Assembly: GCF_014358015.1 (NCBI RefSeq)
Contig: NZ_JACONV010000003.1
Span: 275,854 to 339,853, forward strand
Source: Pseudomonas triticifolii
GTDB taxonomy: Bacteria; Pseudomonadota; Gammaproteobacteria; Pseudomonadales; Pseudomonadaceae
Direction of reading: 5' to 3'
Length of the DNA stretch: 64,000 bases
Shown: positions 26,963 to 35,299 of the stretch, piece after piece
Numbering within the stretch: position 1 is the stretch's first letter
Layout: each line of letters starts with the position of its first letter
Translations under genes and position numbers: made by a program
Notes under the pieces: model-generated
Database searches by the model: none
The model's input: the letters and a program-made list of their open reading frames with translations, nothing else
Told to the model about the DNA's origin: nothing

Positions 26963-27349
26963 ACCCGGCGTCATGAAAGGCTCGCGATGAGTACGTTGAA
27001 AACCTGCGGTAGCCAGAGGGTGTTGTTTTCGAAAGGAACACCCGCCACACACCTCGTTATTTGCATGCTTCTGGACTGCCGTACGCAAGGAGGAATGTAG
27101 ATTCGTAAACTGGCTGCGGGCATGTTTGGACGCTTCACGCCGCAGAATCTGGTATCACAACGTCAGAGGGCAAGGGACCAGGGCTGCGATGAATGGAGCG
27201 CGCCGCTTTTTGAGCGCATTTGCGACCTCTTCGACTGGGATCAGAAACATGACGTGCACTCAGGCACGCCGTCGCTCTGGATGCACCTGATCGAGCGTTG
27301 CGAGAAAAAAGCGTTCGTCATACGCCCGCAGCAACTGCTTGAGGGCCCT
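26963..27349. other. Intergenic region after the hybrid kinase
   Basis: This holds 387 bases without a clear gene. A frame opening at 27122 runs in phase into the small membrane protein below and would give 137 residues in total; its upstream part has no recognised motif, and no ribosome site was seen for it. Confidence 0.35.
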
Positions 27350-27535
27350 ATGGACAGCTCTCCTGCCCACGCTGCGCATTCGCTCCTCGATCCGCCGACC
27401 TTGAAAACAGGTGGCTGGGCAGGATTCAAGCATTACTGGGCGAGAAACACAGGGCGGTGGGTCATGATCACGTTGAGCATCATGCTTATCTTCGTGATCG
27501 CCGTCATCCTCTCCAGCCCCGATCCTCGGCACTGA
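27350..27535 (+). CDS. Small membrane protein, uncharacterised
   Basis: The 61-residue product has one strong transmembrane helix near its C-terminus (WVMITLSIMLIFVIAVILSS) and a short polar N-terminal part. The ATG at 27350 has GAGGG six bases before it; a longer in-frame start exists at 27122. The protein may be a small inner-membrane modulator, but it has no recognised family. Confidence 0.45.
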   Translation: MDSSPAHAAHSLLDPPTLKTGGWAGFKHYWARNTGRWVMITLSIMLIFVIAVILSSPDPRH

Positions 27536-27561
27536 AAATCCCTGCGCGACCCTGCGCATCG

Positions 27562-27606
27562 GCAAGAATCCGCTCATTCAAAACCCGCAAATGAGCGGAT
27601 TCTTGC
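27562..27606. promoter_or_regulatory. 17-bp perfect inverted repeat, candidate enhancer site or terminator
   Basis: GCAAGAATCCGCTCATT and its exact complement AATGAGCGGATTCTTGC are separated by 11 bases. The centre lies about 90 bases before the predicted start of transcription from the sigma-54 type promoter at 27650, which is where NtrC-class activators usually bind. It could instead end the upstream small gene, but no T run follows directly. Confidence 0.6.
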
Positions 27607-27649
27607 TTATAAAAAACCAGAAAACCCTCTAGAACAGCCTGTTCAGGTA

Positions 27650-27665
27650 TGGCACAGCTCCTGCT
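27650..27665 (+). promoter_or_regulatory. Sigma-54 (-24/-12) promoter of the dicarboxylate permease
   Basis: TGGCACAGCTCCTGCT matches the sigma-54 consensus TGGCAC-N5-TTGCW at all but one position of the -12 element, with GG and GC exactly spaced. Transcription should begin near 27676, about 49 bases before the permease ATG. Confidence 0.75.
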
Positions 27666-27724
27666 ATGTATAGGTTCAAGGCCTTGAGCGCCTACTTCTA
27701 AAAATAATGACATAAAGGTACATC

Positions 27725-29050
27725 ATGGAAATTTCCAACTCCGCGACCGCAGGGTCGGCCGGTGCTTCGGCTGCCCCGAAGACCACATCCAGTCGTCTCA
27801 AATCCATTTTCAGCGGCTCGGTCGGCAACATGGTCGAGTGGTATGACTGGTACGTCTACGCTGCCTTCTCGCTGTATTTCGCCAAAGCCTTCTTCCCCAA
27901 AGGCGACACGACCGCCCAACTGCTGAACACCGCTGCGATCTTCGCAGTCGGCTTTCTGATGCGTCCTATCGGCGGCTGGCTGATGGGCCTGTACGCCGAC
28001 TATAAAGGCCGCAAGGCTGCACTGATGGCCTCGGTGCTGTTGATGTGCTTCGGCTCCCTGATCATCGCCCTGACCCCGGGTTACGAGAGCATTGGCGTCG
28101 GCGCGCCTATCCTGCTGGTGTTCGCTCGTCTGCTGCAGGGCCTGTCGGTCGGTGGCGAATACGGCACCTCGGCCACCTACCTCAGCGAGATGGCGACCAA
28201 AGAGCGCCGCGGCTTCTTCTCCAGCTTTCAGTACGTGACGCTGATTTCCGGCCAGCTCATCGCGCTGGGCGTGTTGATCGTGCTGCAACAGACGCTGACC
28301 ACTGAACAGCTGTACGCATGGGGCTGGCGTATCCCGTTCGTCATCGGCGCACTGTGTGCCGTGGTGGCCCTGTTCCTGCGTCGCGGCATGGAAGAAACCG
28401 AGTCGTTCACCCGCAAGAAGAAGGAAAAGGCTAAGGAAAGCCTGATGCGCACCCTGATGCGCCATCCCAAGGAACTGATGACCGTGGTGGGCCTGACCAT
28501 GGGCGGTACGCTGGCCTTCTACACCTACACCACCTACATGCAGAAGTATCTGGTGAACACGGTCGGCATGAGCATCACCGACTCGACCACCATTTCCGCC
28601 GCAACGCTGTTCCTGTTCATGGTGCTACAACCGGTGATCGGTGCGCTGTCCGACAAGGTCGGCAGACGTCCGATCCTGATCGCCTTCGGCGTATTGGGCA
28701 CCTTGTGCACCGTGCCGATCCTCACCACCCTGCACACCATCCAGACCTGGTGGGGCGCGTTCTTCCTGATCATGGCGGCGCTGATCATCGTCAGTGGCTA
28801 CACCTCGATCAATGCGGTGGTGAAAGCCGAACTGTTCCCGACTGAAATTCGTGCACTGGGTGTTGGTCTGCCTTACGCATTGACCGTCTCGATCTTCGGC
28901 GGCACGGCTGAATACATTGCGCTGTGGTTCAAGAGTATCGGCATGGAGACGGGCTATTACTGGTACGTCACGGCCTGCATTGCGTGCTCGCTGCTGGTCT
29001 ATGTGTTCATGAAAGACACGCGCAAGCATTCACGGATCGAAACCGACTGA
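27725..29050 (+). CDS. MFS dicarboxylate (alpha-ketoglutarate-type) permease
   Basis: The 441-residue member of the metabolite:H+ symporter family of MFS proteins (KgtP/PcaT/ShiA type) has twelve membrane segments. It shows the family motifs [37 protein letters not shown] and [19 protein letters not shown]. It is expected to import alpha-ketoglutarate or a related dicarboxylate with protons. A sigma-54 type promoter and an inverted repeat lie upstream, and a DctB/DctD-like pair lies 3.4 kb upstream, matching the MifSR-RpoN control of PA5530 known in P. aeruginosa. A second member of the same family is at 41155-42456 next to pca genes. A terminator follows. Confidence 0.85.
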   Translation: MEISNSATAGSAGASAAPKTTSSRLKSIFSGSVGNMVEWYDWYVYAAFSLYFAKAFFPKGDTTAQLLNTAAIFAVGFLMRPIGGWLMGLYADYKGRKAALMASVLLMCFGSLIIALTPGYESIGVGAPILLVFARLLQGLSVGGEYGTSATYLSEMATKERRGFFSSFQYVTLISGQLIALGVLIVLQQTLTTEQLYAWGWRIPFVIGALCAVVALFLRRGMEETESFTRKKKEKAKESLMRTLMRHPKELMTVVGLTMGGTLAFYTYTTYMQKYLVNTVGMSITDSTTISAATLFLFMVLQPVIGALSDKVGRRPILIAFGVLGTLCTVPILTTLHTIQTWWGAFFLIMAALIIVSGYTSINAVVKAELFPTEIRALGVGLPYALTVSIFGGTAEYIALWFKSIGMETGYYWYVTACIACSLLVYVFMKDTRKHSRIETD

Positions 29051-29071
29051 TCACGTCTTGCAGTGGTGAAA

Positions 29072-29101
29072 GGGCAGCCCGTGGTCGGGGCTGCCTTTTT
29101 T
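29072..29101 (+). terminator. Terminator of the dicarboxylate permease gene
   Basis: GGCAGCCC pairs with GGGCTGCC around a seven-base loop and is followed by an uninterrupted run of T, 22 bases after the stop codon. Confidence 0.88.
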
Positions 29102-29129
29102 GTGAGCGCTCACATGATCGACACGATCA
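29101..29129. promoter_or_regulatory. Two adjacent palindromes, the first identical to the core of the symmetric lac operator
   Basis: TGTGAGCGCTCACA (29101-29114) is a perfect 14-bp palindrome with the central CG step typical of LacI/GalR-family operators. TGATCG-ACA-CGATCA (29115-29129) follows immediately. No LacI-type gene is present in the window, and the next gene starts 340 bases further on. The role is unknown. Confidence 0.45.
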
Positions 29130-29470
29130 ATACAAGAACGCTGAGCAGCCTTGATACACGTATTCACTTATGCGCTTACCCGTATCAGAACGTTTCAATC
29201 TGGTGCGGCTTTTTGAACCGTTTCGCTCGCAAACCCATGAATAAAATGACATTTACATTTGTCAAGAGGCTTTATTGCAAGAGATTTCAGAATTTGCACC
29301 ACTTCGAGGCGTTACCGCCTGAAACGCCCGAAACACGTGCGCTGCGGCCCACTATCATTTTCAACGATGGTCGCTAGCAATCCGATTAACTTCTTAATAA
29401 TCCGCCAGCGCGTAGCATTGCCTCCATACCGGGATGACAACTCACCCGAACCCAAATTGGAGACACCCTC
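29130..29470. promoter_or_regulatory. Upstream region of the 13-residue repeat protein gene
   Basis: 341 bases, AT-rich in its first half. It must hold the promoter of the secreted repeat protein, but I cannot assign it. No coding frame is convincing. Confidence 0.35.
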
Positions 29471-29824
29471 ATGAAAACCACTCAATTGATCTTCGGCCTC
29501 GCTATCTCTGTTCTGGCTTCGAGCGCTTTCGCGCTGCCTGCTGTCACCACCAGCGACCTGTCCAGCGCAACTATCGTTGCCGAGGGCGGCACCAAGCACA
29601 CCAACGTAGGTTCGATCCGCGTAGCGGCTGATGGCGCTGAACGCGTTGGCCCGAACCGTCAAGCCGCCGATGGCGCTGACCACGTCGGTGCAAACCGCCT
29701 GGCTGCCGATGGTGCGGATAACGTTGGCCCGAATCGCCAGGCCGCCGATGGCGCTGACCACGTGGGTGCCAATCGTCTGGCCGCTGACGGTGCTGACCGT
29801 GTAGGTGCGAACCGCCTGGGCTGA
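29471..29824 (+). CDS. Secreted protein with five tandem 13-residue repeats
   Basis: The 117-residue protein begins with a Sec signal cut after ...ASSAFA (residue 21). A linker of about 30 residues follows, then five 13-residue repeats (residues 52-116) of the form AADGADxVGxNRx. Copies ending PNRQ alternate with copies ending ANRL, so the real unit of amplification may be 26 residues. The mature protein is small, Asp/Arg/Asn-rich and cysteine-free, and could be an elongated periodic or calcium-binding structure. Similar Pseudomonas proteins are sometimes labelled phage infection protein, without evidence I know of. A ribosome site GGAG precedes the ATG, and a terminator follows the stop. It is monocistronic. 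Confidence 0.85.
   Translation: MKTTQLIFGLAISVLASSAFALPAVTTSDLSSATIVAEGGTKHTNVGSIRVAADGAERVGPNRQAADGADHVGANRLAADGADNVGPNRQAADGADHVGANRLAADGADRVGANRLG
29624..29818 (+). repeat. Five 39-bp in-frame tandem repeats
   Basis: The repeats code for the 13-residue units of the protein above. Copies 2 and 4 and copies 1 and 3 are most alike, which points to duplication of a 78-bp pair plus one extra unit. Copy number may vary between strains. Confidence 0.85.
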
Positions 29825-29845
29825 TCGGCCGCTTCACAACACTCC

Positions 29846-29870
29846 AAAGCCCGGCACATGCCGGGCTTTT
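29846..29870 (+). terminator. Terminator of the repeat-protein gene
   Basis: AAGCCCGGC-ACAT-GCCGGGCTT is a nine-bp stem with a four-base loop followed by TT, 22 bases after the stop codon. Confidence 0.88.
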
Positions 29871-29961
29871 CAGTGTCTGAAGGAATGCGCGACACTCTGC
29901 ACCCTGTCGAAGCGCAGCACTTCGCTGCCACACCCGTCATTGATCTGATCAGGAATCGAGC

Positions 29962-30585
29962 ATGTCAGACGCTATTCACTCCTACGAACCCTCCAAAGGT
30001 CACGGCCTGCCTCACGACCCCTTCAACGCGATTGTCGGACCGCGCCCCATCGGCTGGATTTCATCCCAGGATGCCAATGGCAAATTGAATCTGGCGCCCT
30101 ACAGCTTTTTCAACGCGTTCAATTACATACCGCCAATCATTGGGTTTTGCAGTGTTGGTCGCAAAGACAGCCTCAATAACATCGAGCAGACCGGCGAGTT
30201 CGTCTGGAATCTGGCCACACGCCCCTTGGCAGAGGCCATGAATCAGACGTGTGCGCCGGTCGGCGCAGAGGTGAGTGAGTTCGAACTGGCCAACCTGACG
30301 CCGCTGGCGTCACAGATCGTGGCCGTGCCACGCGTGCTCGAAACGCCGGTGTCGTTCGAATGCAAGGTGACGCAGATCGTCCAGCTACAGCGTGCAGACC
30401 ATGAGCTGGTGCCCAGCTGGCTGATCCTGGGCGAAGTGGTTGCGGTGCATATCGCCAAGTCGCTGCTCAAGGACGGGATCTACGACACCGCGGCGGCCGA
30501 GCCGATCCTGCGTGGCGGAGGCCCGGCGGACTATTTCCAGCTCGGCCCCGAAGCCTTGTTCAAGATGTTCAGACCGGGCGCCTGA
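29962..30585 (+). CDS. Flavin reductase-like domain protein
   Basis: The 207-residue protein has the FMN-binding split-barrel flavin reductase fold: HDPFNAIVGPRPIGWISSQDANGKLNLAPYSFFNAFNYIPP near the N-terminus and GFCSVGRKDSLNNIEQTGEFVWNLAT after it. Such proteins bind FMN and either reduce flavin for a partner monooxygenase or act as oxidoreductases in their own right. No monooxygenase lies beside it, so the partner and substrate are open. It ends one base before the stop of a convergent small gene. Confidence 0.85.
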   Translation: MSDAIHSYEPSKGHGLPHDPFNAIVGPRPIGWISSQDANGKLNLAPYSFFNAFNYIPPIIGFCSVGRKDSLNNIEQTGEFVWNLATRPLAEAMNQTCAPVGAEVSEFELANLTPLASQIVAVPRVLETPVSFECKVTQIVQLQRADHELVPSWLILGEVVAVHIAKSLLKDGIYDTAAAEPILRGGGPADYFQLGPEALFKMFRPGA

Positions 30586-30822
30586 TCAGGGCTTGTCCCA
30601 TACCAGCTCGCCCTCAGCGTCGACATTGACCAGCCGCTCCAGCTTCTGGACTGCGGCAAGATCGGCGTCGTGGGCGGTCTTGAAGGTCTGCCCCGGCAAC
30701 ACCGCGTGAAAGCGCGGAGCACCACCGGCCCGCGCTTTCACCGCGATTGCCGCCCGATAACCTTCTTCGCCAGGTATCACTGCCGATACTGCCTCGAACT
30801 CTTCGTATTCCGTGCGCGCCAT
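30586..30822 (-). CDS. Conserved small hypothetical protein
   Basis: The 78-residue protein is acidic at its N-terminus (MARTEYEEFEAVSAVIPGEEGYRAAIAVKA) and continues with a beta-rich part (PRFHAVLPGQTFKTAHDADLAAVQKLERL). It has no signal, membrane segment or cysteine. The stop lies directly against that of the convergent flavin reductase gene. No family recognised. Confidence 0.6.
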   Translation of the reverse strand: MARTEYEEFEAVSAVIPGEEGYRAAIAVKARAGGAPRFHAVLPGQTFKTAHDADLAAVQKLERLVNVDAEGELVWDKP

Positions 30823-30974
30823 CCGTCTTGATCCTGTGCGATTGATAAAAGCGCGGATTTTAGCCTGTCCGCGCGGGGCTGTGTCGGCTGCGATTTCCTG
30901 TTAATCGTCCAATTCTGTCCTACACTCCAGTCAGCTCTTTCACATTGCTCTGCCACCGAAGTGAGGCGTGCGTC

Positions 30975-31145
30975 ATGAAAGTGAAAACAAGAAAATGCAT
31001 GGCTGTTGTGGGTGTTATCGCGGTAATCGCTGTTTACGCCGCAGGTGCCTATCGAGTCGAACTGGCGCGTCAGGCAACGACCGTCGTCAGTTGTTCGTTC
31101 GGCCATTGCGTGCCGAAAGAATCCACCTTCAGCGCGCTTCGATGA
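30975..31145 (+). CDS. Small predicted membrane peptide
   Basis: The 56-residue peptide has a basic start (MKVKTRKC) and one hydrophobic helix (VVGVIAVIAVYAAGAY), with a short tail containing two cysteines (CSFGHC). It resembles small single-pass inner-membrane proteins. It has GAGG about ten bases before the ATG. There is no partner in the same operon, and the coding assignment is not secure. Confidence 0.4.
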   Translation: MKVKTRKCMAVVGVIAVIAVYAAGAYRVELARQATTVVSCSFGHCVPKESTFSALR

Positions 31146-31275
31146 CCGGTACGGCTTCGCCTGCTCCATCGCAGATTGAACAAAGGGTGCTATCGATTAG
31201 CAACCTATCGGATTAGACTGGCCAGACTTCTCCCGCCACGCTTCGGGCGGGTCAACACTGCCATCAGGTTCTGCC

Positions 31276-32778
31276 TTGACCAGTCTTACTCAAACCCCTC
31301 CTGCTATTCGCAGCATTTTGTTCGCGTTGATGATGGCCGTGCTGCTCAGCGCGCTGGACCAGACCATCGTCGCCGTTTCGATGCCGGCCATTTCCGCTCA
31401 ATTCAAGGACATCGACCTGTTGGCGTGGGTAATCTCCGCCTACATGGTTTCGCTGACTGTGGCCGTGCCGATCTACGGCAAGCTGGGTGATCTGTACGGA
31501 CGACGCAAATTGATGCTGTTCGGCCTGGGCCTGTTCACCCTCGCCTCGCTCTTTTGCGGGTTTGCCCAGAGCATGGAGCAATTGGTACTGGCGCGCGTGC
31601 TGCAAGGCATCGGCGCGGGCGGCATGGTGTCAGTGAGTCAGGCAATCGTTGCCGACATCGTCCCGCCGCGCGAGCGGGGCCGTTATCAAGGTTATTTCAG
31701 CAGCATGTACGCGGTCGCCAGCGTGGCCGGTCCCGTGCTGGGTGGCCTGATGACCGAATACCTGTCCTGGCGATGGGTCTTTCTGATCAACCTGCCTCTG
31801 GGCATCATCGCGTGGGTCGTGGCGTGGCGCACGCTGGTCGGGCTGCCGGTTCCGCAGCGTAAACCGATCATTGATTATTTAGGCACCGTGCTCATGATCA
31901 TTGGCCTGACCGCCTTGCTGCTGGGCATCACCGAAATCGGCCAAGGCCATGATCTGAGAAACCTGCAGGTTCAACTGCTTCTGGGTGTCGCGTTGCTGGC
32001 ACTGGCTGTTTTCGTCTGGTACGAACGTCGCACGCCCGAACCCCTGCTGCCCATGCACCTGTTCGCTAACCGCAGTGCCGTGCTGTGCTGGTGTACCGTA
32101 TTTTTTACCAGCTTTCAGGCCATTTCACTGATCGTGTTAATGCCGCTGCGTTACCAGACAGTCACGGGAGGCGGGGCCGACAGCGCTGCGCTGCATTTGC
32201 TGCCGCTGGCAATCGGCATGCCCATGGGCGCGTACTTTGCGGGACGACGTACGGCACTGACTGGCCGTTACAAACCGTTGATCACAACGGGCGCTGTACT
32301 TATGCCCATCGCGATTCTGGGCATGGCCTTCACGCCCCCTCAATCGATCGTGCTGATGAGTCTGTTCATGATCCTGACCGGGATCGCCACCGGCATGCAG
32401 TTCCCGACGTCTCTGGTAGGAACCCAGAACTCGGTCGAGGTGAAGGACATGGGCGTGGCCACCAGCACCACCAACCTTTTCCGCTCTCTGGGTGGCGCGG
32501 TAGGCGTGGCCATGATGTCGGCGCTGCTGCTGGCCATGTTGCAGCACACGGGTGTGGGCCAGCTGGGTAGCGCAGTGCTGGCCCACGAAGGAGGGTCTGG
32601 AAATGTACTGCTCGACAGCCTGAATGCCGCAACAGGCCCGGCGCTGGAAACCTTGCGCGCAGAGCTTGCCCTGACATTCAGGCATTTGCTGATGATCAGC
32701 GCTGCTGTATCGCTGCTCGGACTGGCTGCCGCATGGGCAATGCCCAACAACCTGCTGCGCGGCCGGGATCAGACCTGA
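31276..32778 (+). CDS. EmrB/QacA (DHA2) family multidrug MFS transporter
   Basis: The 500-residue protein has fourteen predicted transmembrane helices. It carries the DHA2 signatures LDQTIVAVSMPAISAQF, the loop YGKLGDLYGRRKLM, VLQGIGAGGMVSVSQAIVADIVPPRERGRYQG and motif C VAGPVLGGLMTEYLSW. It should export drugs or other amphiphiles using the proton gradient. The likely start is TTG at 31276; the first ATG is 18 codons in and would cut the first helix. No adjacent membrane-fusion protein is present, so it works alone in the inner membrane. Confidence 0.85.
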   Translation: MTSLTQTPPAIRSILFALMMAVLLSALDQTIVAVSMPAISAQFKDIDLLAWVISAYMVSLTVAVPIYGKLGDLYGRRKLMLFGLGLFTLASLFCGFAQSMEQLVLARVLQGIGAGGMVSVSQAIVADIVPPRERGRYQGYFSSMYAVASVAGPVLGGLMTEYLSWRWVFLINLPLGIIAWVVAWRTLVGLPVPQRKPIIDYLGTVLMIIGLTALLLGITEIGQGHDLRNLQVQLLLGVALLALAVFVWYERRTPEPLLPMHLFANRSAVLCWCTVFFTSFQAISLIVLMPLRYQTVTGGGADSAALHLLPLAIGMPMGAYFAGRRTALTGRYKPLITTGAVLMPIAILGMAFTPPQSIVLMSLFMILTGIATGMQFPTSLVGTQNSVEVKDMGVATSTTNLFRSLGGAVGVAMMSALLLAMLQHTGVGQLGSAVLAHEGGSGNVLLDSLNAATGPALETLRAELALTFRHLLMISAAVSLLGLAAAWAMPNNLLRGRDQT

Positions 32779-32800
32779 CCGGGTGGCCTGCGCATCCCCG

Positions 32801-33934
32801 TCAGTCCGCCTGGGCCGCCCAGAACCACTGGGTGCGCTTGCCCTTGATGTGCTCGAAGGCGGGCATGATGTCACCCTCGTTGAATAGCCGTCGGGAGCCA
32901 GCCTGAGCGTTGCTGAACCAGTAACCCGACTGCGGGCAGGCGTTACCGGCATCGACCGGCGGCAGGACCTTTTCATCGAAGCGGGCAAACCATTGTGCGG
33001 TGGTGTCTTCATTGAAGCCCGTGCCCGGCACGATGTAGGGATGAAGATTACCGGTGTCCTGGAGGCGGATCGGCTTGATCACCTTATTGACCGCCATGTA
33101 GGCCTTGGGCACTGACCTGTCCCTGCCACCCAGCTCAGGCACTGCGCCGGCACGAATCATCAATCCGTTGCTGTAGCTGTGGAACACCACCTCGCTGTAC
33201 GGACTGAGCTGGCCGCGCAGCTTGTCACTGCCACCCAGACGCCTGACGAACGCCTCCCCCAGCACGGTGTACCAGCCAACACCCTTGATACGGTCCAGCA
33301 GCCGCAGACTTTCAATGTGCGGGCCGGGATCGACCATCAGGCCGACATATTCCCGGGCCAGCCGATACTCCCATGGCAGGAAATGATGCCCGTCGCAGGG
33401 CAGAATGCACGCTAACCCTCCAAAACCGTGCTCGGCTTGCACTTCGCTACTGAGGTAGCGAATCCAGGTTTCGTAATTTTTCAGACCGTCAGGCTCGGCG
33501 AGGTAGGACCATGGCAGTACCATTTTCAGGCAGGACAGATCATTGTCAGCCTGGCCTTGCGGCGTGTTCATGACGAACAAACTGTAAGACGACACCTCTG
33601 CCTGGGTTGCACTGGCTAGCGACCAGACAAACTGATCATCGGGCGATCCTGACAACACATGACGCTTGCACGACGCAAAGCCCGAGGCCGACAATCGGCG
33701 CATACGCGCGTAGAGCTGCCACTTGAGCACGGGTTTGAACGTTTGGTAGAAGCGCGAAAAGCACGCCGCTATCCGGCGTTTCACTTCCTGTGTATGGCCT
33801 TGTTTGAAATACAGCGTAGTGATCAGCCCCAACCGGACAACCGGCGTACCGAGTGGCGAGTCCACGGCGATACGTTCAGATTGTTGCTCGATCCTGTCCA
33901 GTAAACTTACGTCGTCAGATACCGCTTCTGACAT
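32801..33934 (-). CDS. TsiV-like type VI secretion immunity protein (DUF3396 family)
   Basis: The 377-residue cytoplasmic protein matches the type VI immunity family pattern (DUF3396). It has VVRLGLITTLYFKQGHTQEVKRRIAACFSRFY near the N-terminus, GLACILPCDGHHFLPWEYRLAREYVGLMVDPGPH in the centre and a late segment GWYTVLGEAFVRRLGG. Members protect against a cognate T6SS effector (TseV/VRR-Nuc type in known cases). GGGAGG precedes the ATG at 33934. No effector, VgrG, PAAR or Rhs gene lies next to it here, so it looks like an orphan immunity gene. The family call was made by eye. Confidence 0.65.
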   Translation of the reverse strand: MSEAVSDDVSLLDRIEQQSERIAVDSPLGTPVVRLGLITTLYFKQGHTQEVKRRIAACFSRFYQTFKPVLKWQLYARMRRLSASGFASCKRHVLSGSPDDQFVWSLASATQAEVSSYSLFVMNTPQGQADNDLSCLKMVLPWSYLAEPDGLKNYETWIRYLSSEVQAEHGFGGLACILPCDGHHFLPWEYRLAREYVGLMVDPGPHIESLRLLDRIKGVGWYTVLGEAFVRRLGGSDKLRGQLSPYSEVVFHSYSNGLMIRAGAVPELGGRDRSVPKAYMAVNKVIKPIRLQDTGNLHPYIVPGTGFNEDTTAQWFARFDEKVLPPVDAGNACPQSGYWFSNAQAGSRRLFNEGDIMPAFEHIKGKRTQWFWAAQAD

Positions 33935-34377
33935 CACCTGCCTCCCTTTCATACCTTAAGGTTGAGGTGGTGCCTGTTCCATGAGTAACGCCCGCGGGGA
34001 CAGCCGCCACCGATCCGGGTATACAGGCAATCCGACTGCAGCGTCGCGACTTGCGTGTATCCGGGCAGCTGTGATTGCTTTCAGGCCATAAGGGCGCGGG
34101 ATTCCGCAAGAACATGCAACCTCCTCCCACCTTGTCGATTAAGGCGCGAAGAGTGAAGGGAGTTTTCAAGCGGAGCAATACACGGAATTTAGTTTGGGAA
34201 ATCAGCTACATGTATCAGGAAATGTCCTACCGACTTCCTACAAACTTTTGTCATCCCACAGCATAAACAGCCCATCGGACGGACTGTTAACGTCCTGACA
34301 AGAGAGCGAGCGCTAAACTTTTTGTCTATCGCGCATTAAATTAAAGTCAGGCAGTGCCCACGGGGAACCGTCGGGCG
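33935..34377. other. Intergenic region upstream of the orphan immunity gene
   Basis: 443 bases without a convincing gene or remnant of an effector. AT-rich patches near 34170-34230 and 34300-34350 could hold promoters. Confidence 0.35.
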
Positions 34378-35043
34378 TTATAGTCGGTCATCCTTGAGTT
34401 CGCCCTGCCGAGCGATTCGCAACGTCGGGCTAAAACGCAGCATGTCCATGCAGACCTCGACCAGTTGCTCGGACTCAGAGGGCAGCGAATAACTGTCGGG
34501 CACCAGCAGCCACTGATAAATGATGCCGTTGATGTACGAGAACAACGCGACTGCAGCGCGGGCCGTGTCCAGATCGACAGGCAACTGCCCTCGACGCACG
34601 GCGTTGCATAAAGCCAAGCGAATTCGAACGTGGCACTGGATAGCGTTTTCCTGGCGTTGACGACGGAAATCACACATCTCATCGGTAAACTCGCACTTAT
34701 GAAAAAGGATTTCATTGATGCGACGGGTTTTCGGGTCAAGTGCAAGCTCATGAAACAAGTGAACCAGCAGATTTTTCATGCACCCCAGCGGGTCTTCCTC
34801 GTCTTCGCTCTGGCTTGCCTCAGCCATCTCGTCAAGCGGCTCCTGCAGGCTGTCCAGCATCGCCTGGACCAAATCAGCCTTATTGTTGAAGTGCCAGTAG
34901 ATTGCCCCCCTCGTCACGCCAGCAAGGGTCGCGATGTCGGCCAGCGTTGTGCGAGCAACGCCACGCTCATAAAAAGCCTGCTCGGCCGCCTCCAGAATCT
35001 GGCTGCGAGTGACTTGGGCTTCCTCTTTGGTGCGACGAACCAT
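34378..35043 (-). CDS. ttgR: TetR family repressor of the efflux pump (TtgR-like)
   Basis: The 221-residue TetR protein has the N-terminal helix-turn-helix [33 protein letters not shown] (about 30-62). The all-helical ligand domain has the arrangement of TtgR, which binds antibiotics and plant phenolics such as flavonoids. It is divergent from mexA with 256 bases between. The spacer holds a sequence almost identical to the TtgR operator I recall from P. putida. P. syringae PmeR is the orthologue known to be induced by flavonoids. It should repress both itself and the pump. Confidence 0.88.
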   Translation of the reverse strand: MVRRTKEEAQVTRSQILEAAEQAFYERGVARTTLADIATLAGVTRGAIYWHFNNKADLVQAMLDSLQEPLDEMAEASQSEDEEDPLGCMKNLLVHLFHELALDPKTRRINEILFHKCEFTDEMCDFRRQRQENAIQCHVRIRLALCNAVRRGQLPVDLDTARAAVALFSYINGIIYQWLLVPDSYSLPSESEQLVEVCMDMLRFSPTLRIARQGELKDDRL

Positions 35044-35182
35044 GGCAATAAAACCTCAAAAATTTCGCGTCAGGCTGCTGCGGCGCTGCAAGCCTTACGA
35101 CATAACCGGGCGGCATTTGTGTCGCCTTGTCCCGAACCTGCTGATGGTGCCCTTCGCAGTGGCTAATCGCACATAGAAGGTG

Positions 35183-35213
35183 TTTACAAACAACCGTGAA
35201 TGTAAGTATATTC
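35183..35213. promoter_or_regulatory. TtgR-type operator overlapping the mexAB-oprM promoter
   Basis: TTTACAAACAACC followed by a GTGAATGTAAGTATATTCC-like run reproduces the long inverted repeat that TtgR covers at ttgABC in P. putida (remembered, not aligned). It overlaps the probable -35 TTTACA (35183-35188) and -10 TATATT (35207-35212) of the pump operon, spaced by 18 bases. Confidence 0.8.
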
Positions 35214-35299
35214 CTTAGCATGCTACTTATCTAGCCGAAATATTTTTTAACATTTCAACTTTCTGTTGAACGAACAGGCTCCTGCCCCCGAGGATCTTC

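Noticed and set aside
27122..27349. Upstream extension of the small membrane protein to 137 residues
   Set aside because: No ribosome site was seen for the 27122 ATG and no motif in the added part; the ATG at 27350 has GAGGG at good spacing. Not fully excluded.
29624..29818. Pentapeptide-repeat or RTX reading of the 13-residue repeats
   Set aside because: The period is 13, not 5 or 9, and the GGxGxD pattern of RTX calcium-binding repeats is absent.
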